Assembly: GCF_024323335.1 (NCBI RefSeq) | Contig: NC_066584.1 | Location: 267,274,344-267,338,343, forward strand | From: Lathyrus oleraceus | Taxonomy: Eukaryota; Streptophyta; Magnoliopsida; Fabales; Fabaceae | Reading direction: 5' to 3' | DNA length: 64,000 bases | In this document: positions 31,101 to 42,778 of the stretch, one piece after another | Layout of the letters: every line of letters starts with the position of its first letter | How positions within the stretch are numbered: the first letter of the stretch is position 1 | Position numbers and translations under genes: made by a program | Notes under the pieces: generated by a model | What the model was told of the DNA's origin: nothing | Seen by the model: only the letters and a program-made list of their open reading frames with translations | Databases searched by the model: none

Positions 31101-33080
31101 GTACATCACCCCTGTAACCTTGGATTGTCTTCAAGATTTCTATCAAGTGAGAAATCTGAGCTTGAAAATCCAGGCATGCAAACTGAAATGCTTTCAATTA
31201 TGAAATCAAGACCACCACTGGTCTGCCTCTTGCTCGAGGACTTTAGAAAACAGTTTGAACACAAGCAATTCACATTGTATGATGAGATTCAAGTCAAAAC
31301 ACTTTTATGAGATACCTTTGAAGAGCAACTTTTTCCAGCACGATCTACTCAAACTTTTTCTTCCAATTTGATCTTGAGATGTGATATGAATGCAAGGCTA
31401 AGGAATAAGACTTGAAGATCAATTGATTGTGTTGAAATTCAAGCTTGAATTTAGGAAATGAAAATTGGAATTACTTTGAGTATGATTAGGTTTTGGTTTC
31501 AGTAGATCTTCAGATCACCATAAGGTTGAGATTTGAATGAGGGAGGCCATGTATTTATAGCTGAGCTGCAAGAAAAGTTAGGAAATACTCGTGTGCATGA
31601 TCATTGGGTCCTCCATGCATGGGCCTATACAGGCGCATGTGAGGCCCAAAATTGGATTGAAATGCAAGCTGATATCATACTAAGTTGAATTGGACGTGCA
31701 AATGGTCTGCTGTTAGCTTGTGCATGAAGATTCATGGTGAATTGCATAATTGGTCATAAATGTTCACCTCTTCGAAAGTCCCACATGGGAAATCCAAACA
31801 TGGTCATGTGAGTAATGGTTGGAAAGGAATTGACATAAGGAACAAAAGCTATGTTATTAAAAAATCCATTTGGACTTTGGAAATTTAGGAAAACTGACCT
31901 TGAAGTTTGAGGTACAAAACATGTCTTTGGAAGATTTGTCAAAAATGATCAACTTCAAGCGCTTCTGTTTCATTGATGCAAGCCTCAAATGGAAAAAACC
32001 GCAACATCCAAGTTGTATATATTTCCAAGATGATAAATTTGGACTTAAATTTTGCATCATTTGTATTTTTAATGAGATAGTTATGGGAACTTGAAGTTGG
32101 ACATTTTTCAAATTCAATGGTTTTGGTCCAAAGTGACCTATAATGTTTTGTATTATCACATGTGTTTCTTTTAGGATTATGAAATTTTGTCCAACATAAC
32201 ATTTTAAGTAGAACTCTTAATATTTCTAATGCAATTTGTATCACCTCAAAATCATAAAAAAATGAGGAAGTTAGGTCCTTGGGAAGTTGACCCAAAATTA
32301 GGGTTTCAATCAAAATGACCTATAATGTTTTGAAATTAATGATGACCTTCAAAGTTTCAAATGGATTTTGGATAAACATTAATGTTTCTCATATGGTTCT
32401 TAAGAACATATTTTCGCATGGGGTCATCTTCATTTTACAAACATATCAGAAGTTGTGTCTTAGTGGATCTCAGTTTGGTTAGATGACTTGACTGGTCAAC
32501 TTCTCAAGGTCAAACTTCAAATATTAATTAATGAATGATTAAGGATACTCACATAGGATCATATATGCATAAAATAATTAATGAAAGAACTTACCTTGAT
32601 TTAATTTGGTCATAGGTTGAGAGTGCTTCATGAGCAAGGCACAGTCAATGCACAACTGGATTAGGGTTTCCTTGAGAAACAATCCTCAAGCCCTTTGGAT
32701 TATCTTGATCAAATTGACAAATTGAGATACTTGGGAGGCATATATTATGATTAGGAACTTTGTGGACCATTTTCATGCTTGTTTTCATCTTCATATGGCA
32801 ACTTCATTGAGCATAGGAGCCTCCTAGGAGCAGGGGATCTCATGATTGCTTGAGCTTCAAAACAAAAGAGGTTAGTGACATATTTTTGTGCTTTTGGTTA
32901 GTAAACAAAAATAAGAAAAGAAATAACATACAATGCAAGCATGCTTGGTGGTCTCAAACTAACTCACAGAAGTCCCAACCCTAGGGTTAAGGAGCCACAC
33001 ATGCTATGATCCTTGAGGCAATACATTGAGCAATGATATGATGTCATGAGGGATTTTAGGGTCAAAATTAGGGTCTTACA
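28196..33080 (-). repeat. 5' LTR of element E (4885 bp)
   Basis: It begins TGTAAGACCCT at 33080 and ends CCCCGCTACA at 28196. The paired U3 boxes are at 32135-32146 and 32317-32328. TATA is at 31551-31560. The PBS-like TGGCGACTC is at 28257-28265, 61 nt before the end. Overall layout is the same as LTR B. Confidence 0.9.
31551..31560 (-). promoter_or_regulatory. TATA box of E LTR
   Basis: CTATAAATAC on the minus strand, at the same relative place as in B and C. Confidence 0.7.
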
Positions 33081-36000
33081 CAAGGAGGAATTCAACTTTC
33101 TTTACAAAGCTTGAGTTTCATCATATCCCCCGATCATGGTGAAATTTTGGAATGAAGTTCCTAATTTGACTCTGACGCGTCTTAATAGGCCAGCTCATAG
33201 AATGATCCTACGCCCTCTCCAAACTTTGATTTCCCTATGTTTGAGGTTGAGGAAGAGATTGATGAAGAAGTATTTGATGAATTATCTCGTCTACTCGAGC
33301 ACGAGGAAAAAGCCATTTAGTCGTTCAAATAGCAAACTGAGTTAGTCAACTTGGGTTCCAAAGATGATGTGAAAGAAGTCAAGATTGGGTCTCAACTGTG
33401 TCCAGAGGGAAAGAAGGGGTAGATTGATCTTCTCCGAGAATATTCAGATGTGTTTGCTCGGTCTTATCAAGACATGCTGGGTTTGGATTTTGAGATTTTG
33501 GAGCATAGATTATCGTTGAAGCCAGAATGCCGCCAGTGAACTAAAAGTTGAGGAGGACTCATCCTAATATGGAAGTGAAGATCAAAGAAGAAATGCATAA
33601 GCAAATTGATATTTGTTTCCTTGTTACCGATGAGTATCCGCAGTGGGTGGCAAATAATGTTCCTACTTCGAAGAAGGATGGAAAATTCTGTATCTGCGTT
33701 GATAATAGAGATTTGAATAAATCAAGTCCGAAAGATGATTTACCTCTGCCACACATTGATATGTTGGTAGACAGTACAACTAAAAATTTAAAGTCTTTTC
33801 ATTTATGGATGGATTTTCCGGTTATAATCACACCAAGATGGCACCCAAAAATATGGAGAAGACCACATTTGTTACACCATGGGGAACATTCTATTATATA
33901 GTGATGCCTTTCGGTATAAAGAATGTTGGTGCATCATACCAGAGAGCTATGACCACTCTTTTTCATGATATGATGCATAAAGAGATCGAAGTCTATGATG
34001 ATGATATGATTGCTAAATCAAGTGATGAAGAGAACTTGTTGAGTATTTGTTGAAGTTATTCCAGCGTTTGAGGATGTAGAAACTCCTCTTGAATCCCAAT
34101 AAGTGTACTTTTTGTGTTCGTTCTGGTAAGTTGTTGGGCTTTATTGTCAGCGAGAAGGGTATTGGAGTTGACCCTGCCAAGGTCAAAGTAATACAAGAGA
34201 TGCATGCGCCTAAAACTGAGAAGCAAGTCAGAGGATTTCTCGGCCGCTTGAATTACGTCTCAAGATTTATATCGCATATGAGTGCCACATGTGGGTCTAT
34301 ATTCAAGCTTCTTTAGAAAGACCAGTCTTGTGATTGGACCGAAGATTGCGAGAAAGCTTTTGACAATATCAAAGAATATCTGCTTCAGCCTCCAATTCTG
34401 TCGCCACCTGTTAAAGGAAGATCTTTGATCATGTATTTGACTGTGCTCGAAGAAAGTATGGGTTGTGTTCTTGGTAAGCAAGACAAAATTGGAAAGAAAT
34501 AATATCTTATTTACTACCTCAGTAAGAAGTTCACCGACAGTGAGACTTGGTATTTATGCTTGAAGGGACTTGTTACGCATTGGCTTGGGCTGCTAAGCGT
34601 CTTCACCAGTATATGTAGAATCATACTACTTGGTTGATATCCAAAATGGATCCAATCAATTTTTTGAGAAGCCTGCTTTAACTGGGAGGATTACACGTTG
34701 GCAGATGTTGTTATCCGAGTATGATAGTGAATACCGATCTCAAAAAGTAATTAAAGGTAATGTCTTAGCTGACCATTTGGCTCACTAACCGATTGAAGAT
34801 TATCAATCAATGCAATATAATTTTCTTGGAGAAGAGATTTTCTACTTGAAGAAGAAAGATTTTGATGAACCATTGCTTGAAGAAGGGCCAGAACCTGGTT
34901 CTCGTTTGTGTATAATATTTGATGGACTTGTTAATCAGTATGGTAATGCCATTGGGGCAGTGATTATTACTCCTCAAGGCACTCATTTTCAATTTACAGC
35001 TAGATTGACTTTCAAGTGTACAAACAACATGGCTGAGTATGAAGCCTGCATTATGGGGCTTGAAGAGGCCATTGACCTCAGAATGAAATACCTTGACTTC
35101 TACGGAGATTCATATTTGGTTGTGAATGAGATCAAAGGTGAATGAGAGATGAATCAACCCAGTTTGATACCATATAGAGATTATGTGAGGAGGACTTCAA
35201 CTTTCTTTACAAAGGTTGAGTTTCATCATATCCCCCGAGATGAAAACCGGATGGCAGATGCTCTTGCAATGTTGGCTTCAATGATCATGGTGAAGTTTTG
35301 GAATGAAGTTCCTAATTTGACTGTGATGCGTCTTGATAGGCAAGCTCATGTATTTGTTGTTAAAGAGATCAAAGATGAAAAGCAGTGGTATTTTGATATC
35401 AAGTGTTTTCTCCAAGGTCATATTTACCCTCCTGGGTATCCTTGAAAGATAAGAAGACTTTAAGGAGAATAGATGGCAACTTCTACCTGAATAGTGATGT
35501 ACTTTACAAGAGAAACTTCGATATGGTTCTGCTCAGATGCGTGGATAGACACGAAGAAGACTTATTGATGACTGAAGTCCATGACGGTTCCTTGGGTACT
35601 CATTCCATTGGACATGTTATGGCTAAGAAGAAATTGAGAGCAGGTTACTATTGACTGACAATGGAATCCGACTGTTGCAAGTTTGTGAAGAAATGCCACA
35701 AGTTTCAAATTTATGCAGATAAGATTCACGTTCCTCTAACACTGTTGAATGTTATTTCCTCTCCATGGCCTTTCTCCATGTGGGTAATTGATATGATTGG
35801 TATGATTGAGCATAAAGCTTCGAACGAACATCGTTTCATTCTTGTGGCTATTGACTACTTCACAGTGTGGGTTGAAGTAGCATCGTATGCAAATCTAACC
35901 AAGCAAGTTGTTGTAAGGTTTATCAAGAATCAAATTATATGTCGGTATGGTGTGCCAAGTAAGATCATTACTGACAATGGATCGAACTTGAATAATAATA

Positions 36001-36342
36001 TGGTTGAAGCTCTTTGGAAAGACTTCAAGATTGTACATCATAATTCTTCTCCCTACAGACTTAAGATGAATGGGGTTGTTGAAGCTGCAAACAAGAAATG
36101 AAGAAGATAATTTAGAAGATGGTTGTGACATACAAATATTGGCACGAGATGCTCCCATTTTCTCTGCATGGGTACCGTAAATCCATCCGCACTTCAACAG
36201 GGGAAACCCCTTTCTCACTTGTTTATGGTATGGAAGTCGTGCTCCTATTAGAGGTTGAGATCACATCACTGTGTGTTCCGATGATAGCCAAGTTGACTGA
36301 AGTTGAATGGTGTCAGACCATGTATGATCAATTACGATTGCT
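33081..36342 (+). pseudogene. pol pseudogene F (RT, RNase H, integrase), rearranged
   Basis: 33083-33202 is a piece of the second RNase H and the RNaseH-integrase linker, itself with an internal deletion. It is followed directly by the start of pol (ATCCTACGCC...), so the order is scrambled. From 33203 the usual order follows: RT (33550-34020), first RNase H, second RNase H (34890-35300) and integrase (about 35560-36342). Many stops and frameshifts break it. The RT motif reads YDDD instead of YVDD (about 33993). The integrase D-D-E triad is visible (WVIDMIG, TDNGS, VVEAAN), but the zinc finger has CHKF. It ends at about 36342, where an LTR remnant begins. Confidence 0.85.
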
Positions 36343-37920
36343 TAACATAGTGCTAAATTTTGACCCAAAGGCATAACATTCTTGTAAGTAAGAATGTAAG
36401 TCTCCCTCCTTTCATGGTATTGTTTGGAAACTTGGCCTTTTTTCCTTCCTTTGGAAGATGTCTTAGTTCAAGGACCCATGCTTGTGAATAGAGGGTTAAG
36501 TGTTCTCCAGAGAATGACTTAAACAATAAAAAGCAAAACTCCACTAACTTCTAATCAACTAACATTTGACTGACTTTTAATTTCAAGTCATTTACTTTAT
36601 GCACTTTGAATTTAAGCCTTTTATCATTTGCCAATATTCATATCATTTAACTTGTTTATGTTTATGTCATTTTCACTTTGTTCACTTGAGCTATATATTG
36701 TGATTATATTGTGATTATATATACTTGTTTGTGTTTGTGGTCTTTTTACCTTAAGATACTTAATAAACAACAAAACCCAAAAAAATATTTGTGTGGACTA
36801 TTGGATTTGATCTGAGATTTGGACATAGATATAGGCAACACTCCATATGAAAAAGGACTTGGCCAATGCCAACTTTTCTAAAGCCAAGTCACTGTGAATT
36901 GAAGTTTCATCTGATGCAAGTATTGAGATCCCTTTTGAGTTCATCAGCTACATGGTCTTGATACAAATGTTACTTTGAGCCGATGTCTAATGCCTTCTTC
37001 TGAGCCATTCAAGGAGTATGTAATCTGATGCATGGGAAGTTTAAGAAGAAGACTATGAAGTTTCTTGCTTGGATGTGGCTATCTTTAATTGATGCCTTGC
37101 TCTTCATCTTTCTACTTGTGTATTGATATTACTTGATTTAAAGTCCAATGAAAAAGTGGGTTTTTATATGACATTCTTGTCTATTGGATTGCATCCCATT
37201 GGTCAGACCTTTTCAACTCTTAACTTTTAAGTTTTTGCTTAGGATTAGTCTCTTCATCTCCTCCCACATCTTAAACTTAAAATCTCTCCCTCTTTTCAAA
37301 ATCTTCTTTGCTTGTGATTTCTAAACTTAGACTTTATTACAAACTAGAAACTTTGGCCTTATGGCATTGCATATTTAAACTCTTTTCTTAAATCAAACTT
37401 ATATATTCATCTAACCATATTGACTTAAAATTTCAAAAGACAAAAAAAATAACACTCATTCAAACTCTTTTAGGCCCTTTTTGCCTCTTTTAAAATTAAA
37501 CTTTTGTTAAAAGCAAATCACTCACTTTGAAATTGATACCACGAACTACGAGGTTTTGATCCCTCATTTTTATGTTGGTACGTAAGCGCAAGTCCGAAGG
37601 TCTTGTCAAACACAAAAATATACTTAATGAATTATTTTCTCATCCCTACACTCTATTTATTGCAAAAATATTTTATGCCAAAATACACACACATATAAAA
37701 AGGCCTCCCTAGGAGTACCTATGACACTTTGGGTGCTAACACATTCCCCCTTACCTGTAATCTCTAGCATTTTATTAGTTTTGATTTAAAAACTTCTTAT
37801 CTTTTGGTTTTGTTCGTACTTTTCCCTTTTCCTTTGGAAACAATAAAAGCGCGGTGGTGACTCTAGTTTAATTGACGTTAAATTTATCCATAACTTAATG
37901 GTCATAAATTTACCGCTACA
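36343..37920 (+). repeat. LTR remnant (+), R/U5 part, diverged subfamily
   Basis: It ends TAAATTTACCGCTACA at 37920, like the CCGCTACA ends of B and E, and is followed by GAAA, as in the LTR-PBS spacer. It has the GAACTACGAGGTTTTGATC...TACGTA segment (about 37540-37590) and the PBS-like TGGTGACTC (37855-37863), 57 nt before the end. The left part of the LTR is missing or too diverged to see. The PBS itself is gone. It is probably the 5' LTR of element D or the last piece of F's element; I cannot decide. Confidence 0.65.
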
Positions 37921-37963
37921 GAAATAGTACAAGTATAATGTGGACATGGCGCCTGATAGAGAC
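37921..37963 (+). pseudogene. gag fragment of element D, left of C
   Basis: GAAA, then 39 nt that encode the gag segment YKYNVDMAPDR. The reading continues at 57157 after element C, so this is the left side of C's insertion site. PBS, leader, ORF1 and gag N-terminus of D are missing between the LTR remnant and this point. Confidence 0.8.
37959..37963 (+). repeat. Target site duplication of element C, left copy (GAGAC)
   Basis: GAGAC lies directly before the LTR end of C. The same five bases occur at 57152-57156 on the other side. A 5 bp duplication is normal for Ty3/gypsy integration. Confidence 0.9.
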
Positions 37964-40900
37964 TCTAGCGGGGTATTCTTTACCTTTAGATTTATTGACT
38001 AAATCAAAAGTAAATCATAGAATTCGAGTCGTCACCGCACTTCTATTTATCAAAAGGAAAGGTTAGAAAGCAAACAAAAAAAGAGAAGTTTTATCAAATC
38101 AAAAACTAATAAAAAAAGTCAGAGATCGGGGTAAAGGGGTTGGTTATGCAATGGGAAGGTTTTAAGCACCCAAAACATCCTAGGTACTCCTAAGGAGCCC
38201 TTTTCACAATCGTTGTAAGGTAGGTTGGTATTTGTGAAAATTGTTTGTGCAAACATGATTGGGGAGATGAGAGAAGAATGTACAAATTATTTACAATTTT
38301 GTGTTTGAATGGATAAACTCATTGCCTACGTACCATCTTAAAAAAGGATTAGGACCAAAACCTCGTAGTTCGGAGTAAAAATCTCAAAACAAGTTGGTGA
38401 ATTGATTGGTCCAAAAGCCTTAAGGTCTTTTGTTATCAAAGGGATAAAACTTAACCTAAAACCACAAATCCACCATGTGAGGATAGCTTCAAAATGCTAG
38501 TGAGGGGTTAACCTTATAATAAGCATGGAAGACTCATTGTCCATCACTAAGGATACATGTGAGTAGTATATCATCCACTAAAATAACCCAAACCTAATAG
38601 CTAATGTTTATGAAAAGCTTTGGCAAAAGTGGCCACTGGAACCACAAAAACAATTGAGTGAGTTATATTTACCAATGAAAAGTATTTACAAAATATTGTC
38701 AAAGTTGATTTAGGATTCAATTGAAAATAAGTATTATGAAAAGAAAGTTTGAAAATCAAAAGCATAGTGCTTAGGTTTCTAATTTGAAAACAAATGTTAA
38801 TGTTTGCACAAAAGTTTTGGCTTGGGTTAGAGTGGAGGAAAGAAGAAGAATGGCTAAGTCCTAAACATACAAAGATGAAGGAAGAGAAATAAAACCATAA
38901 TGGAGTTCCCTTCTTGAGATCATAGTGATGATCCAAGTTGATCTCTTTCCTTTGGAATAAGCAATCAAATAAGCAAATACTCAAGCAATCAAGCATACAA
39001 TCAAACAAGCTCCTAGGAATCTTCCAATGGCTTTTGTATCTCTCACTTTGGATGCTCATGACAATGGTTCTTCTATTTGACTCAAGTTGGAATCCGTAGC
39101 ACAAGAAAACACACATCAAAAAGTTCCACAATGCAAACAAAGAATGGACAAGAGTGATTTTAGAGATTAGGTCCTTTCAATTCATCTTCAACATTAAGCG
39201 TTCTAAAGGCATGAGGCCTAGTTGCTCTTTGACATTTATAGCACTCTAAAGGAATGAGGCCTAGTTGCTCTTTGACCTCATTTTGCATAGGGAAAGTCCT
39301 AAAGTCTAAGTCCTTTTGTCCATTTGAATTTGGTTCACAACAATCAAAACAAAACACAAGCACAATAGTCTATACATAATAATGTGCTCAAGTGAGAAAA
39401 AGGCAAATTCCATTAACATAAAAGTGAGCTCAAGTGAGCAAAGGGAAAAAGCAAATGGAATAATGTACAAGAATATTAAATTGTATTAATGTAAAGTGCA
39501 AGAATTAAAAAGTTAGTGGTCAATAGTTAGAGTTAGTGTGCCATAAGGCAATTTAGCGTCATGTTAAGCAATCGTAAGTTGACTAATGTAGTAGTCACAC
39601 CTATCTAAGGCCGGTCAATAAAAATATAGGCAACAAATACAAGTTAGAGACCTTGAATAGTAAGCCAAGCTCCTACAACTTGCCATTCCAAAAGAAAAGA
39701 AGAATAATCTTGTATTGATTTAGGTTTTTTGCTTGATCAAGAACCAACCTATCCTTAATGCAAACCCATTCACTTGATCTTTGATCATGATGAATTAGAT
39801 TTGAATCAAGGAAGGTTAAACCTCCCATATATCAAGGCTAACCACCAATTTTTAACTCATTGATCAAAAAGAAAAAGATGAAGAAGAAGATGAATAAGAA
39901 TGTACATGTATTGAAATTCAAATGAAATAAGCAAAGTATATTGACCAAAGATAAATGGAATCAAGGTCAAACAATAGTAAACAGAAGCAAAATGAAACTT
40001 AAAAGTCAAGAAACAAATAAAATATTTTTGGCATTTTTGAAAATTAAAATAATACTTGAATTAAAATGAACAATTAAAGGTCAAACTTCAAATCCATTTC
40101 AAATCAACTTTGAAAAGTCCAAATGGATCATCCTAAGTTCAACAAGGTCAAACAAAGTTTGACAAAAAATTACAGCCATTTTAGAAACCAGAAACTATTT
40201 TTAAATAATTAAAAAGGAATAAAACATAACCTAATTGAACTAAAATCTCAAATAAATCTCAAAACAATTAATAAGTTGATGAGAATAGTTTTCATAGATT
40301 CATCATTATTCAAATAGGTTAAGAAAATATTTTTGTATTTTTTGAATATTGGAAACTATTTAAAATGAATTAAAAATAACCATAAAAGAGAAAATTCACA
40401 AAAAATATCAAATGATAAAATAAAAAATATTAAAAATCATTTTCAGAAACTAGAATTAAAAAGGGGAATAATGCAATTGGTCCCATATTTTTTGGAATTA
40501 AAATGAAAGAGTTATGATTTTTTGAAATAAAAGGAAATAAAAGAAAATAAAAAGAAATTCAGAAAATGAAAAATAATCTGGCACGTTGGATCAACCTCAT
40601 TAAATGAGGTGGCACATCCAAGGACTCTCAACGCGCGCTTACCATGGATCCAAGTCAACTGAGCCACACACTGATTTATTAAAAGTCATAACAAGGAAAG
40701 GTGGAGATTAGATCTAGAGACATAATTCAATGGCTCACATTCAATCTGGCGCTGGGACGGTGGTGTAAACCACCGTCTTCTCCGTTGAGCTCAAGGATTC
40801 TAGTGACATTTGCAGTTATGGAAAACTTAACCAAATGAAGTGATCCTCATATCATTGGAAAGCTGGGGTGATGTACATCATTCCTGTACCATTGGTTCCT

Positions 40901-42764
40901 CCTCTAGATCCTCATAGAGAGAGAAATCAATGAGAGAAAATCATGGTGTTCAATTTGAACTTCATGGATTTGCAAAATTTAGAACACAATTCAAATGCCT
41001 CTTATGAGAGGACTTAAGCCAAGCCAATAAACACAAGAATAAAGCAAGAATCAGTGAGTTTCGATTGAAAAAAGTTTGAACATCCAACTCTGAAATGTAG
41101 ATCTGTGGAGCACGATCCTTCACAACTCTTGATTGCAGTTTGCTCTTAAGATGAAGATGAAGCAAGGCCAAGGAATTTAAATCCAATGATCAATCAATGA
41201 AGTTGAAAATTGGATCTGAAAAATGAAAGTGAAATTGCACAACTCCTTTAGAGTGAGGTTTGGATTGATTTCTGCAGCATATGAGGATTGATTTCTGCAG
41301 CATATGAGGCGCCTTAAGGTTGATTTCTGATGAAGGTATGCAGCTCTATTTATAGCAAAAGGCAATGGAAGCATGGAAATTTCATGTGCATGAATTATGA
41401 GGGCCTCCATGCATGAGCCTGTACAGGTGCATGGAGGGCCCAAATCCAATTGGAAATGCAAGCTTAAGTCATATTAATTTGAAATGGACGTGCAGATATG
41501 ATTGCAAATGAGTGTGCATGAAGTTTTTAAATGGTTTCTAAAAATACACATGAATCTTGTCCTTTTTAAAACTACTTCTTACCAAAATGAAACATAGCCT
41601 TGGGGTAATGGTTGGACAGGTATTGACATGAGGAACAATTGTTATGTTGAACAAAACTCCATTTGGAATTGGGAAATTAGTGAAAATTGGTCATAAAGTT
41701 CAACGTGCAAAACATGTGCATGTGAAATTTTCCAAAATAGACCAACTTCAATCCCTTCTGTTTCAATGATGAAAGCTCCAAATGACAAAACCTTCAACAT
41801 AAAAGTTGTAGATATTTTCAATAAAATAAATTTAGACTCACATTTTGCATCATTTGGAGTTTTGATGAGAAAGTTATGGGCACTTGAAGTTGGACTTTTT
41901 CATATTTCAATGACTTTGGTCCAAAGTGTCCTATAATGTTTTGAATTATCACATGTACTTATTTTAAGATTATGAAATTTTGTTCAACATAACAAAGGAA
42001 GTAGACATCTTAAAGTTTCCAATTCATTTGATCCCACCTAAAAATCATGAAAAATGAATGAGTTATGTCCTTGGGAAACCCAAAATTAGGGTTTCAATCA
42101 AAATGACCTATAATGTTTTGAAATGGATGATGACCTTCCAAGCTTAAAATCAATTATTAATGAACGTGAAAGTTGTTCATATGGTTCTTAAGAACACTTT
42201 TTATCTTAGGATCATATCCATTTGACAAACACATCAAAAGTTAGGTCTTAGTGGATTTCAAAATAGTCAGATGAATTGACTAATCATCTTCTCAAGTCCA
42301 AACTTCAAATATTGGTGAATGGATGATTGAGGACACTCAAATAAGCTCATATATGCATGATAAGATGAATGTAAGAACGTCCATTGATTGTATTTGATCA
42401 TAGGTTGAGGTTTCTTCATGAGCAAGGCACAGTTGATGCACAGATGAATTAGGGTTTCCTTGGGAAACAATCTAGAAGCCCCTTGGTTTATTTGATCAAA
42501 TTGACAAATTGAGAACTTTTGGAGGAATATATGATGAATAAGAGCTTTGGGAACCATTGTTATGCTTGCTTTCACCTTCACCTGGCCACCCAAAGGTAAG
42601 AAAATAAATAATATAAAATTAAAGCATCTTGGTGGCCTCAAACCAACTCTCACAATTTCCCACCCAAAGGTTAAGGAGCCAAGATGCTATGATCCTTAAG
42701 GCAAAGGCAATGTGCAATGATATGATTCCATGAGGGATCTTAGGGTCAAAATTATGGTCTTACA
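37964..42764 (-). repeat. 3' LTR of element C (4801 bp)
   Basis: It begins TGTAAGACC at 42764 after a polypurine tract and ends at 37964 (ACCCCGCTAGA, a one-base change from CTACA). U3 boxes are at 41928-41939 (one substitution) and 42105-42116. TATA is at 41346-41355. The PBS-like repeat is at 38026-38034. It lacks the 755 bp insertion found in the 5' LTR. Confidence 0.9.
41346..41355 (-). promoter_or_regulatory. TATA box of C 3' LTR
   Basis: CTATAAATAG on the minus strand; the same box is at 55626-55635 in the 5' LTR. Confidence 0.7.
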
Positions 42765-42778
42765 AATTCCCCTATTTA
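42765..42778 (-). promoter_or_regulatory. Polypurine tract of element C
   Basis: TAAATAGGGGAATT read on the minus strand, immediately upstream of the 3' LTR; same core as in A and U. Confidence 0.75.

Larger units (their letters stand above)
24368..33080 (-). mobile_element. Element E, truncated Ogre-like element (5' half)
   Basis: On the minus strand: LTR (33080 to 28196), PBS, leader, ORF1 with an internal deletion, and gag up to its zinc-knuckle region. It is cut at 24368 by the LTR of B. The LTR start at 33080 abuts the pol pseudogene F in opposite orientation. There is no polypurine tract at 24368, so LTR(B) is not simply E's own 3' LTR. Confidence 0.8.

Noticed and set aside
19530..33080. 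E plus LTR B as one complete element with two LTRs
   Set aside because: No polypurine tract precedes the LTR at 24367, gag breaks off mid-gene there, and LTR B is followed by its own PBS, leader and ORF1.
38601..39140. 179-codon open frame on the minus strand in the C 3' LTR
   Set aside because: Only partly open in the 5' LTR of C and in B; residue make-up looks like translated non-coding A+T-rich DNA.
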